NCBI RefSeq assembly: GCF_002002735.1
Contig: NZ_MUNY01000052.1
Span: forward strand, 94,577 to 158,576
Origin: Algoriphagus sp. A40
GTDB lineage: Bacteria; Bacteroidota; Bacteroidia; Cytophagales; Cyclobacteriaceae
Length of the DNA stretch: 64,000 nucleotides
Reading direction: 5' to 3'
The first letter of the stretch is position 1; each line of letters begins with the position of its first letter. Below, in pieces: positions 51,662-59,868 of this stretch. The notes under the pieces are model-generated. The model was given only the letters and a program-made list of their open reading frames with translations, was not told the origin of the DNA and searched no databases. The position numbers and the translations under genes are program-made.

Positions 51662-53757
51662 GCTTCCACTTCCGCCTCGCGGTATGACTTCAACAGATTG
51701 TAAACCTCCATGGCTTGGGTAGCATAGGCATTTGCAAACTTCTCAGTTGGCTCATGCTGATTGATCTGATAGACTTTTTCAGCAAAAGTACCTCCGAGAT
51801 TGATCTTCCCTGTCTCTACATATTTCTCATCAAAGAGGGAAATGATGTTTGCATAGCTGTTGGTGCTGGTATTGTCGCTGAGCAAAAGGGCTTTTGCTGC
51901 GTTGATCAAGCCAGCATAGTGATGGTATATACTGTCAGACCATCGGCCCTGTTCCAAAGCCTCTTTTCCAAGTTCGAGTTTTTCCAAGGCCTCCAAAAGC
52001 AGGGTAGCCACCAAGTCAATGACCACACCGGCACATTCACCCACACCTACCGCCACTTCATAGGATTCATTATGACCCCAATCCACGGAATCCGCCTGAG
52101 TTACCGTAGAAGCATCACTCAATTCTTTCAGCAAATCATAGAAATACATCTGTCCCTGCTGATCGTAATAGCCAAGAAAGTCTTTTCCTCCGGCATTTTT
52201 TTCAAAATCTTCCAGCAATACGCGCAAAGCCTGAGGGCCCCGTCGGCTGGGGACTTTGGTCACCTTGTCGGCAAATCTTCCATTGCCATCACCCAAATTT
52301 CCCCCGCCTAAAAGGACCTGCAGGGCCGGAATGACCATTTTACCCGCTTTCATGGACATCCCCTGAAATCCGATATGCGCCATGTTGTGTTGGCCACATG
52401 CGTTCATACAACCGGAAATCTTGATTACCAAATCTCTGTTTTGCAAATATTGAGGATACTCGTCAAGGATCACTTTTTCAAGTTCGACCGCAATCCCGGT
52501 GGAGCTGGCGATACCCAGATTACAGGTATCGGTACCTGGACAGGCCGTGATATCTCCGAGTGTATTGTAGCCACGGTCGGCCAATCTTATCTTTTTCAGT
52601 TCTTGATAAAAGAAAGGAACCAAGTCCTCCCGCACATCGCGGATCAGGATATTCTGTCTTAAAGTCAATCTTACCTCTCCCGCTGCATAGGTCTCTACCA
52701 AGTCCGCCAAAGGTCTAGCCTGATCTAGGTAAAAATCTCCCAAAGAAACTTTGACCCCGATGGACACATAGCCAGCCTGTTTTTGTGGCAAAACATTGGT
52801 CTGCTTCCAGAGCTCGAAATCCAATCCCAATTCCCCGTCAAGTATAGGACTCGCCGGATTTGGTAGAGTTTTCCCGGCCTCATAAGATTCGAAATCGATT
52901 GGAAAAATTTGGGTTTTCAGGGCTTTTTTCTCTTTTTCCACCAGATCCAAAAACACATCTACTCCGAGATCTTTTACGAGAAATTTCATCCTCGCTTTAT
53001 TTCTTCTGGCTCTTTCCCCATGTCGGTCAAAAACCCGAAGTACCGCTTCGGTGAAAGGGATGATTTGATCATTCGCGACAAAATCGGAGATCATATCGGC
53101 ATGGCGTGGCTGGGAACCCAAGCCCCCGCCCAACATCACTTTGAAGCCTCTGACCTGTTTTCCGTCGATTTCTTTGACCTTGGCAATAAAACCCAAATCG
53201 TGCAGATAGCTCAGTGCGTTGTCTTCATCGGATGAGGAAAAGGACATTTTAAACTTTCGTCCCATCTCTCCGCAAATTGGATTTCTCAAAAAGTAGCGGA
53301 ACGTTGCATCCGCGTAAGGAGTCACATCAAAGGGCTCATTGGGATCAATCCCGGCCGTTTCGGAGGCAGTGACATTCCGCACCGTGTTTCCGCAAGCCTC
53401 GCGCAAGGTCACATCGTCCTTCTCAAGTTCTGCCCAAAGCTCCGGTGTCCGGTCCAAGCTGACGAAGTGAATCTGGATATCCTGGCGCGTAGTGATGTGA
53501 AGACGTCCGATGGAGTATTCCTCCGATACCTTGCAAATCCTGCGAAGCTGTGCGGAAGTCACTCGCCCATAAGGCAGTTTGATGCGGACCATCTGGACGC
53601 CCTGTTGGCGCTGACCGTAAACTCCACGGGCAAGGCGAAGACTCCGGAATTTTTCCTCGTCGATTTTCCCGTCCCGGAAAAGGGCGATTTTTCGCTCCAA
53701 TTCAAGAATATCCTTCTCTACAATCGGGTTTTCAAGTTCAGTTCGAAAGCTTTGCAT
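51658..53757 (-). CDS. ferredoxin-type sulfite reductase with C-terminal HEPN-like domain
   Basis: 699 residues. Two nitrite/sulfite reductase half-repeats, with the siroheme-[4Fe-4S] cysteines in TACPGTDTCNLG and KISGCMNACGQH. The siroheme-coordinating fold and length to about residue 580 are as in plant/cyanobacterial Sir. The extra C-terminal ~110 residues (LELGKEALEQGRWSDSIYHHYAGL ... AKALLL) look like a HEPN helical domain. Reduces sulfite to sulfide with six electrons. Adjacent to cysN upstream and cobA downstream. Confidence 0.93.
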   Translation of the reverse strand: MQSFRTELENPIVEKDILELERKIALFRDGKIDEEKFRSLRLARGVYGQRQQGVQMVRIKLPYGRVTSAQLRRICKVSEEYSIGRLHITTRQDIQIHFVSLDRTPELWAELEKDDVTLREACGNTVRNVTASETAGIDPNEPFDVTPYADATFRYFLRNPICGEMGRKFKMSFSSSDEDNALSYLHDLGFIAKVKEIDGKQVRGFKVMLGGGLGSQPRHADMISDFVANDQIIPFTEAVLRVFDRHGERARRNKARMKFLVKDLGVDVFLDLVEKEKKALKTQIFPIDFESYEAGKTLPNPASPILDGELGLDFELWKQTNVLPQKQAGYVSIGVKVSLGDFYLDQARPLADLVETYAAGEVRLTLRQNILIRDVREDLVPFFYQELKKIRLADRGYNTLGDITACPGTDTCNLGIASSTGIAVELEKVILDEYPQYLQNRDLVIKISGCMNACGQHNMAHIGFQGMSMKAGKMVIPALQVLLGGGNLGDGNGRFADKVTKVPSRRGPQALRVLLEDFEKNAGGKDFLGYYDQQGQMYFYDLLKELSDASTVTQADSVDWGHNESYEVAVGVGECAGVVIDLVATLLLEALEKLELGKEALEQGRWSDSIYHHYAGLINAAKALLLSDNTSTNSYANIISLFDEKYVETGKINLGGTFAEKVYQINQHEPTEKFANAYATQAMEVYNLLKSYREAEVEA

Positions 53758-53803
53758 GGCTATAATAGGTTTTCCCTTTCGGGGATAGTGCTTTGATTAA
53801 TTT

Positions 53804-53990
53804 GAGTTGAAAGGTGGTAAAGTTGGAAAGTGGAAAGGTTTGATCCACGAATTCTTCAACTTGTCACCTTCACTACTTCTTTATTCGACATTGAACATTC
53901 GAAATTCATTATTACCAATATCGAATGTCGAACATCGAATGATGAATTTTGAAGTCTTATATCTTGCGTCTTGAATCTTAATTCTTGGTT
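53804..53990. repeat. 187-nt mixed-word tract between sir and cysN
   Basis: Three word classes in order (plus sense): AAAGGTGGTAAAGTTGG (53810-53836), ATTCGACATTGAACATTCG and ATCGAATGTCGAACATCGAATG (53882-53944), and TTGAAGTCTTATATCTTGCG (53949-53990). It ends exactly at the cysN stop. Positions 53916-53958 match 56307-56349 at 39 of 43 bases. Confidence 0.6.
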
Positions 53991-55250
53991 CTATTCAATA
54001 AACCCCACACTCACCGTGTCATAACTCCCCTCATCGATCAGGATAAAAGCCCCGTTGGACTTGCTGGTGTGATAGGAGTCGAAATGGATCGGCTTGCTGA
54101 GTCGGAAATGAACCCGACCGATATCGTTGAGTTTCAACTGATCGGCTTCTTCAGTTCCGGTGAAATCGGTATGAATTCTGGATTCGATCTGATCGACTTT
54201 GGCCAAAACCCGGTTGATCCCGTGTTGCAGGATATACTTTCCTCCCACTTTCAGCGCCTTGTTGTTCACCTGGCAGATGGTGGCAGAGATGCTCTTTTCG
54301 CTTTTTGGCAACTGGTCACTTTTTACGATCATATCGCCTCGGCTACAATCCACCTCTGTAGCCAGCGTGATAACTATGGAAGATTCAGTTGCCGCTTCCT
54401 GCACTTCCTGGTCAAAGAAATGGATGCTTTTAATGGTGGATTCATTTCCCGAAGGCAATACGGTCACCGCATCACCGACTTTCAAGCTGCCCCCGTAGAG
54501 CATTCCTGAAAATCCCCGGAAATCATGGTAAGCTTCTGTCTTTGGACGGATAACATATTGAACCGGAAATCTCGGAACGGAGCTTTCAAGCAAATCTGCA
54601 GGCTCCAAAACTTCCAAATGGTCCAAAAGCGTATTTCCAACATACCAAGGCATGTGATCGGATTTCCGGGTGACATTTTCACCTTTCAAAGCAGACACGG
54701 GAATGAAAGTAATCTGCTCTTCTTTGAAGTTGCTTTTTGCCACTAAGGCATCGAAATCATGCTTGATTTTCAGATAAACATCCTCGCTGTATCCTACCAA
54801 ATCCATCTTGTTGATGGCTACGACTACGTGGGAAATGCGGAGCAAATTGCTGATGAAAAAGTGGCGATAGGTCTGCTCGATCACTCCTTTGCGGGCATCG
54901 ATCAGGATGATGGCCACATTGGAAGTGGAGGCACCCGTCACCATGTTACGCGTATATTCCACGTGACCAGGCGTATCCGCTACAATGAAATTGGTCTTAT
55001 CCGTATTGAAATAAATATGCGCCACATCGATGGTGATTCCCTGCTCACGCTCAGCTACCAATCCGTCTGTTGCGAGTGAAAAGTCCAGGTAATCATATCC
55101 ACGCTGCTTGGAGCTTCGCTCGATTGCCTCAATCTTGTCTGTCGTTAGGGAATTGGTGTCGTAAAGCAATCTCCCGATCAACGTACTTTTACCATCATCA
55201 ACGGAGCCAGCTGTGGCGATTTTGATGAGTTTTCTGCCTTGTATGTCCAT
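53991..55250 (-). CDS. cysN: sulfate adenylyltransferase subunit 1 (GTPase)
   Basis: 419 residues from the ATG at 55248-55250 (MDIQGRKLIKIATAGSVDDGKSTL); an in-frame TTG five codons upstream is unlikely. EF-Tu-like GTPase: GSVDDGKST (P-loop), DTPGHVEYTRNM (G3), NKMDLVG (G4). GTP hydrolysis drives APS formation by CysD. No CysC kinase domain is fused to the C-terminus. Lies 70 nt from cysD. Confidence 0.95.
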   Translation of the reverse strand: MDIQGRKLIKIATAGSVDDGKSTLIGRLLYDTNSLTTDKIEAIERSSKQRGYDYLDFSLATDGLVAEREQGITIDVAHIYFNTDKTNFIVADTPGHVEYTRNMVTGASTSNVAIILIDARKGVIEQTYRHFFISNLLRISHVVVAINKMDLVGYSEDVYLKIKHDFDALVAKSNFKEEQITFIPVSALKGENVTRKSDHMPWYVGNTLLDHLEVLEPADLLESSVPRFPVQYVIRPKTEAYHDFRGFSGMLYGGSLKVGDAVTVLPSGNESTIKSIHFFDQEVQEAATESSIVITLATEVDCSRGDMIVKSDQLPKSEKSISATICQVNNKALKVGGKYILQHGINRVLAKVDQIESRIHTDFTGTEEADQLKLNDIGRVHFRLSKPIHFDSYHTSKSNGAFILIDEGSYDTVSVGFIE

Positions 55251-55263
55251 TATTTTTTGAGTC

Positions 55264-55326
55264 AATAGTTTATAGACGATAGTCTATGGGAAATGAAAAG
55301 CTACTTGGTACTTTGTACTTCTAAAA
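55264..55326. repeat. AATAGTTTATAGACGATAG / GTACTTTGTACTTC tract
   Basis: TAGTTTATAGACGATAGTC words between cysN and cysD, then GTACTTTGTACTTCTAAAA (55308-55326), identical over 19 nt to 46822-46840. It runs into the last codons of cysD. Confidence 0.5.
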
Positions 55327-56220
55327 ATATCCGACCTTCTTCCTGGTCTCCATCGCTGCTTCGGATCGCTTGTCGTCGATGCGTGCCCCACGCTCGGAGA
55401 TGGTGGAGAGTCTTATTTCCGCGACTACATCATCAAGCGTGACTGCTTCTGAAAGGACTGCAGCAGTACAAGTCATGTCGCCTACAGTTCTAAATCGGAC
55501 CATTTTTTCTTCCACCAATTCGGATTGCTCTCTGTACACGTGTTCGTTCGCAGTCCAAATCATTCCGTCGCGGAAGAATACCTCGCGTTTGTGGGCGAAG
55601 TAAATGCTCGGGATTGCAATATTTTCAGTGCGGATATATTCCCAGACATCGAGTTCAGTCCAGTTGGAAATCGGGAAACAACGTACGTTTTGTCCCACAT
55701 GGATCTTGCCGTTGAGCATGTCAAAGAGCTCAGGACGCTGGTTTTTCTCATCCCACTGTCCAAAGTCATCACGAACGGAAAACACGCGCTCTTTTGCTCT
55801 GGCTTTTTCTTCGTCTCTTCTCGCCCCGCCGATGCAAGCATCAAACTTGAATTCTTCGATGGCATCCAAAAGGGTGGTCGTCTGCAGGGTATTTCTACTG
55901 GCATAGCGACCGCGCTCTTCCCGCACTTTTCCCTGATCGATGGAGTCCTGAACATTTCGAACGATCAGTTCCAGGCCTAGCTCTTTAACCAACTGATCGC
56001 GAAACTCAATCGTCTCCGGGAAGTTGTGACCGGTGTCTACATGAAGGAGTGGAAAAGGAATTTTCGCAGGAAAAAATGCCTTCTGAGCCAGTCTGACCAA
56101 AGTAATGGAATCTTTTCCTCCGGAAAAAAGCAAAACCGGACGCTCAAACTGCGCCGCCACTTCCCTCAGGATGTGGATCGATTCTGCTTCTTTGGGATTG
56201 GGTATGAATAGGTTTGACAT
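55321..56220 (-). CDS. cysD: sulfate adenylyltransferase subunit 2
   Basis: 299 residues. N-type ATP pyrophosphatase: VLLFSGGKDSITLVRLA (PP-loop), PLLHVDTGHNFPETIEFRD, IGGARRDEEKARAKERVFS, and TERGARIDDKRSEAAMETRK. With CysN it converts sulfate and ATP to APS. It starts in front of two copies of a GTACGATTTACGAG word. Confidence 0.96.
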   Translation of the reverse strand: MSNLFIPNPKEAESIHILREVAAQFERPVLLFSGGKDSITLVRLAQKAFFPAKIPFPLLHVDTGHNFPETIEFRDQLVKELGLELIVRNVQDSIDQGKVREERGRYASRNTLQTTTLLDAIEEFKFDACIGGARRDEEKARAKERVFSVRDDFGQWDEKNQRPELFDMLNGKIHVGQNVRCFPISNWTELDVWEYIRTENIAIPSIYFAHKREVFFRDGMIWTANEHVYREQSELVEEKMVRFRTVGDMTCTAAVLSEAVTLDDVVAEIRLSTISERGARIDDKRSEAAMETRKKVGYF

Positions 56221-56223
56221 AAT

Positions 56224-56254
56224 GAGGTACGATTTACGAGGTACGATTTACGAG
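56224..56254. repeat. two tandem GTACGATTTACGAG words before cysD start
   Basis: GAGGTACGATTTACGAG followed directly by GTACGATTTACGAG, 3 nt upstream of the cysD ATG in minus sense. Confidence 0.6.
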
Positions 56255-56302
56255 CTTGTCCTAAGCATCTAAACCTTATTTCAAATGGTTACTGTTTTTA
56301 AT

Positions 56303-56375
56303 TTTTCAATATCGAATTTCGAACATCGAATGATGAATAGCGAAGTCTTGGGTCTTGCATCTAGCTTCTTGAGTC
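56303..56375. repeat. ATCGAA / AAGTCTTG tract after cysH
   Basis: CAATATCGAATTTCGAACATC... then GCGAAGTCTTGGGTCTTGC. It ends exactly at the cysH stop and is nearly identical over 43 nt to 53916-53958. Confidence 0.6.
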
Positions 56376-57080
56376 TTACTTAGCATGCAACCCGCACTCC
56401 TTCTTTGAATCCTCCCACCACCAGCGTCCGGCTCGGGCGTCCTCTCCGGGAAAGATTGCCCGGGTACAAGGGGCACAGCCAATGCTGACAAAACCCTGAT
56501 CGTGAAGGGGATTGTATGGAATTTTGTGCTCATGGATATAAGCAATCATCTGGTCAAAGGTCCAATCCAGCAATGGATTGTACTTAATGATCTGATTGGC
56601 TTCGTCCCACTCGACACGCTTCATCCCGCCGCGATTGGCACTTTGCTCGGCACGCAGGCCGGTGATCCAGATTTCATTTCCAGCTAAGGCTCTTTTTAGT
56701 GGTTCCACTTTTCGGACAAAGCAGCAGGATTTTCGGTTTTCCACGGATTCGTAAAAACCGTTGATTCCAATGTCATTCACCAACTTTTCAACTGAAGCTG
56801 TTTCCGGGTAATATACTTTGATCCGGGTCTTGTACCGGGATTCCGAGCGGCCCAAAAGCTCCAAAGTCTCTGGGAACAACCGTCCGGTATCTAGGGAAAA
56901 TATTTGAATCGGCAGATTTTGCGAAGCGATCAATTGAGTGATCACTTGGTCTTCCTGACCCAAAGAAGTTGAAAAGACCACTTTCTCCGGAAAAAGGGAA
57001 GCCATCAATGCCAGTCCTTCTCCCGCCGAAAGCGAGTTCAGTTGGGTTTCAAGATCTGACAAGTTCTGCTTCAGGCTCAT
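56376..57080 (-). CDS. cysH: adenylylsulfate (APS)-type reductase CysH
   Basis: 234 residues from the ATG at 57078-57080 (MSLKQNLSDLETQL); ATGs at 57101 and 57119 are also in frame, and all three overlap the DUF2061 gene. PP-loop-like STSLGQEDQVITQL, SLDTGRLFPET, and the catalytic C-terminal KKECGLH. Cysteine pairs SCCFVRKVEPL and GCAPCTRAI mark the [4Fe-4S] class, which reduces APS directly to sulfite without CysC. That agrees with the absence of cysC here. Confidence 0.95.
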   Translation of the reverse strand: MSLKQNLSDLETQLNSLSAGEGLALMASLFPEKVVFSTSLGQEDQVITQLIASQNLPIQIFSLDTGRLFPETLELLGRSESRYKTRIKVYYPETASVEKLVNDIGINGFYESVENRKSCCFVRKVEPLKRALAGNEIWITGLRAEQSANRGGMKRVEWDEANQIIKYNPLLDWTFDQMIAYIHEHKIPYNPLHDQGFVSIGCAPCTRAIFPGEDARAGRWWWEDSKKECGLHAK

Positions 57081-57327
57081 TGGATTTTTCTTTTGTTGCA
57101 TTTTCCCAAACCCGCTCATGAAGGTAGTAGAGGATAATCTTGGAGAAAACCTCCACAGTACCGATCGATACCGCCATCACCAACTGCCCCGTGATAAGAT
57201 AGGAAATCACAATCGTGTCGATCGTACCCACTATCCTCCAGGAAATTGCTTTTAGCAAGCTCTTGGCATTGCTGTCTTTTCCCGGCTTGGAGGAAAAAAG
57301 CTTTTTAGCAAATTGGTCTAAAATCAT
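57049..57327 (-). CDS. DUF2061 membrane protein
   Basis: 92 residues from the ATG at 57325-57327 (MILDQFAKKLF). SLLKAISWRIVGTIDTIVISYLITG and VSIGTVEVFSKIILYYLHERVW are the two-helix DUF2061 signature. The family is often found with sulfate assimilation genes and may be a small transport or membrane helper. Its end overlaps the cysH start by 32 nt. Directly downstream of rrf2. Confidence 0.85.
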   Translation of the reverse strand: MILDQFAKKLFSSKPGKDSNAKSLLKAISWRIVGTIDTIVISYLITGQLVMAVSIGTVEVFSKIILYYLHERVWENATKEKSNEPEAELVRS

Positions 57328-57401
57328 GTTGGTTCTTACGGCTAGGAACAACAAAAGTATATAAACCCTATAAAAATTATAGACTAAATGAGAAAAAAAT
57401 T

Positions 57402-57818
57402 TTATTCTCCCTGCAAAATATCTTCCAATGTCTTGTTTTCCAGTATTTTAAGCGTCTCATCACGAACCTGAGCCATGACTTTGTTGATCCCGCAATGGGC
57501 CTGGTCTTTACACTCCGCACAGGGTTCGTAGTAATTTAGACTGACACACGGAAGGAGTGCGATTGGTCCGTCCAAAAGTCGGATCACCCGCGAAAGAGGA
57601 ATGTCTTTAGGTTCTTTGATCAGGTAGTAGCCTCCGCCTTTGCCTTTTTTGCTGCCGAGATAGCCTGCTTTTCGCAACTCAAGCAGGATGTTTTCGAGAA
57701 ACTTGTGGGAGATACCGTGTTCTTCGGCAATGTCCTGGATCAACACAGTTTTGTTTTCACGGTGCTTGCCCAGATAGGTCAGGGCATGCAGGGCGTACTT
57801 GGTCTTTTTGGAAAGCAT
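57402..57818 (-). CDS. Rrf2-family regulator with four cysteines
   Basis: 138 residues from the ATG at 57816-57818 (MLSKKTKYALHALTYLGK). Winged helix: LIQDIAEEHGISHKFLENILLELRKAGYL, then GGGYYL and IRLLDGPIALLPCV. Four cysteines (CV ... PCAECKDQAHCGI) may ligate an Fe-S cluster or act as a thiol switch, as in IscR/CymR relatives. As the first gene of the block before DUF2061 and cysH, it is the likely repressor of sulfur assimilation. This role is inferred. Confidence 0.88.
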   Translation of the reverse strand: MLSKKTKYALHALTYLGKHRENKTVLIQDIAEEHGISHKFLENILLELRKAGYLGSKKGKGGGYYLIKEPKDIPLSRVIRLLDGPIALLPCVSLNYYEPCAECKDQAHCGINKVMAQVRDETLKILENKTLEDILQGE

Positions 57819-57871
57819 GATCAAAAATAAAAGAAAAATCGAAATACCCTAGTACGGAGGTGGGGAATTAA

Positions 57872-57896
57872 AAATCCCCGACCAAGGCCGGGGATT
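57872..57896 (-). terminator. terminator of htpG
   Basis: AATCCCCG (57873-57880) and CGGGGATT (57889-57896) form an 8-bp stem, extended inside by CC/GG. On the minus strand it is followed by TTTTTAATT, about 85 nt after the htpG stop. Confidence 0.85.
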
Positions 57897-57901
57897 AGTA
57901 C

Positions 57902-57928
57902 CCTTTGAGGTTTTAGAAACCTCGAAGG
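57902..57928. repeat. CCTTTGAGGTTT hairpin repeat
   Basis: CCTTTGAGGTTT and AAACCTCGAAGG pair with one G-T wobble. It belongs to the family at 42276-42306. Confidence 0.65.
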
Positions 57929-57942
57929 TTTGAATTCTTAGA

Positions 57943-57974
57943 GACCTTCGGGGTTTTTTGAAACCTCAAAGGTC
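57943..57974. repeat. GACCTTCGGGGTTT hairpin repeat next to htpG
   Basis: GACCTTCGGGGTTT pairs imperfectly with AAACCTCAAAGGTC. It lies 8 nt from the htpG stop, 15 nt from the preceding related hairpin. Confidence 0.6.
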
Positions 57975-57981
57975 AATTGGA

Positions 57982-59868
57982 CTAAATCATCTCCACACTT
58001 CTTTTCACAAAGGCAGTCAGATCTTTGCCAGTCAAAAGCCCTTGAGAAAGCAAAGCCAAGTCAAAAGCCTGTTTCGCCAATCTTTCTTTCTCTGCTTCAG
58101 ATTCGGCTTTCAGCACTTTGTCCACAAGGGGATGATTGCCGTTGATGGCGACTTTGTAGCTGTCAGGAAGGCTGCCGTAGAAGCTCATCGGTCCGCCACC
58201 GGTCTGTGCCATGTCCTTCATACGACGCATCCACTCTTCCATGGTGATGGTGACAGGCATCTCTTCTGGACTTAATCCATCGATCTCTACTGTGTAGTTT
58301 TTGTTGTTGATCGCCTTTTCGAAGAGTTCCTTCACCGATTTACTTTGATCCTCAGTCAGGAGATTAGCATAGCCAGAATCAGTTTGGATCAGTTTTTCCA
58401 CCACATCAGCATCCACACGCTTCAGTTGGGTTTTCTCCAATTTAGTTTCGATATGCTGAATAAAGTGGCTGTCAATCGGCGAATCCAATACCAAGACATC
58501 ATAATCCTTTTTATTAGCCGAGTCAATAAAGCTATCCTGCTTATTGAGATCGGTTGCGTAAAGGAAGATGGTCTGATCGTTCTTATCCGTTTGGATGGCT
58601 TTTACCTTTTCGCGGTATTCATCCAGAGTATAATACCCGTTTTTGGTGTTTTTGAGCAAAGTAAACTCCTTGCCTTTTTCGTAGAATTTCTCTTCGGAGA
58701 TCATGCCGTACTTCACAAAAAGTCCGATGTCACCCCATTTCTCTTCGTAAGCTTTTCTGTCTTTCTTATAAAGCTCAGAAAGCTTATCCGCTACCTTTTT
58801 AGTGATGTAATTGTTGATCTTTTTCACATTTCCATCTGCCTGCAAGAAGCTTCGGGACACGTTAAGCGGAATATCCGGAGAGTCAATCACCCCATGAAGC
58901 AGCATCAAAAACTCAGGAACGATGTCCTTCACCTCGTCGGTGATAAAGACCTGACGGCTGAACAACTTGATCTTGTTGCGCTGAAGCTCGAATTCGTTCT
59001 TCACTTTAGGAAAATATAGCACCCCGGTGAGGTTGAAGGGATAGTCCACATTCAGGTGAATCCAGAAAAGCGGATCCTCTCCCATCGGATAAAGACTCTT
59101 GTAGAAAGCCAAGTAATCCTCGTCTTTTAGATCGCTAGGTGATTTTGTCCAGATTGGTGAAGTGGTGTTGATGATGTTGTCCACTTCCACGGACTTCCAC
59201 TTTTTATCCCCTTTGTCATCCACTCCATCCTCTACAGATTCGGACTTGGTGCCAAACTTGATCGGAACGGGAAGGAATTTGCAGTATTTGTCCAGGATTC
59301 CCTGAAGCTTCCACTTGTCAAGGAATTCTTCCGAATCCTCGTTGACGTGGAGAATGATATCGGTTCCCCGGGTTTTCTTTTTGCCCTTTTTGATTTCAAA
59401 CTCAGTGCTGCCATCGCAAGTCCAGATCGCCGGAACAGCTCCTTCCTGATAAGAAAGTGTGTGGATTTCCACGTTTTTGGCCACCATGAATGCGGAGTAG
59501 AACCCAAGTCCAAACTTACCGATGATCTCATTTGCATCTTTGGCGTCCTTGAATTTCTCCACAAACTCGGTTGCGCCGGAAAATGCAATTTGATTGATGT
59601 ACTTTTTGATCTCCTCGGAGGTCATTCCAAGGCCTTTGTCGGAGATGGTGATTGTTTTCTTTTTCTCATCAAAAGCCACCTCGATGGTGACATCCCCCAA
59701 TTCGCCAGTATACTGACCTAATGTCGCAAGGCGCTTCATTTTTTGGGTCGCATCAACGGCGTTGGAGACGAGTTCCCGAAGGAAAATCTCATGATCAGAA
59801 TAGAGGAATTTCTTGATAATAGGGAAAATGTTCTCGGTATGGATCGAGATCGAACCTTTTTCCTGCAT
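57982..59868 (-). CDS. htpG: molecular chaperone HtpG (Hsp90)
   Basis: 628 residues from the ATG at 59866-59868 (MQEKGSISIHTENIFPIIKKFLYS); the frame stays open 77 codons further upstream, but that part has no homology and covers the promoter. GHKL ATPase motifs: RELVSNAVDATQKM, ISDKGLGMTSEEI, IGKFGLGFYSAFMVA, and NVSRSFLQAD in the middle domain. Full length for bacterial Hsp90. Ends in repeat hairpins and a strong terminator. Confidence 0.96.
   Translation of the reverse strand: MQEKGSISIHTENIFPIIKKFLYSDHEIFLRELVSNAVDATQKMKRLATLGQYTGELGDVTIEVAFDEKKKTITISDKGLGMTSEEIKKYINQIAFSGATEFVEKFKDAKDANEIIGKFGLGFYSAFMVAKNVEIHTLSYQEGAVPAIWTCDGSTEFEIKKGKKKTRGTDIILHVNEDSEEFLDKWKLQGILDKYCKFLPVPIKFGTKSESVEDGVDDKGDKKWKSVEVDNIINTTSPIWTKSPSDLKDEDYLAFYKSLYPMGEDPLFWIHLNVDYPFNLTGVLYFPKVKNEFELQRNKIKLFSRQVFITDEVKDIVPEFLMLLHGVIDSPDIPLNVSRSFLQADGNVKKINNYITKKVADKLSELYKKDRKAYEEKWGDIGLFVKYGMISEEKFYEKGKEFTLLKNTKNGYYTLDEYREKVKAIQTDKNDQTIFLYATDLNKQDSFIDSANKKDYDVLVLDSPIDSHFIQHIETKLEKTQLKRVDADVVEKLIQTDSGYANLLTEDQSKSVKELFEKAINNKNYTVEIDGLSPEEMPVTITMEEWMRRMKDMAQTGGGPMSFYGSLPDSYKVAINGNHPLVDKVLKAESEAEKERLAKQAFDLALLSQGLLTGKDLTAFVKRSVEMI

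Noticed and set aside
57822..57829. CAAAAATA (minus: TATTTTTG) as a promoter -7 of rrf2
   Set aside because: It lies 4 nt before the start codon, which would place the transcription start inside the gene.
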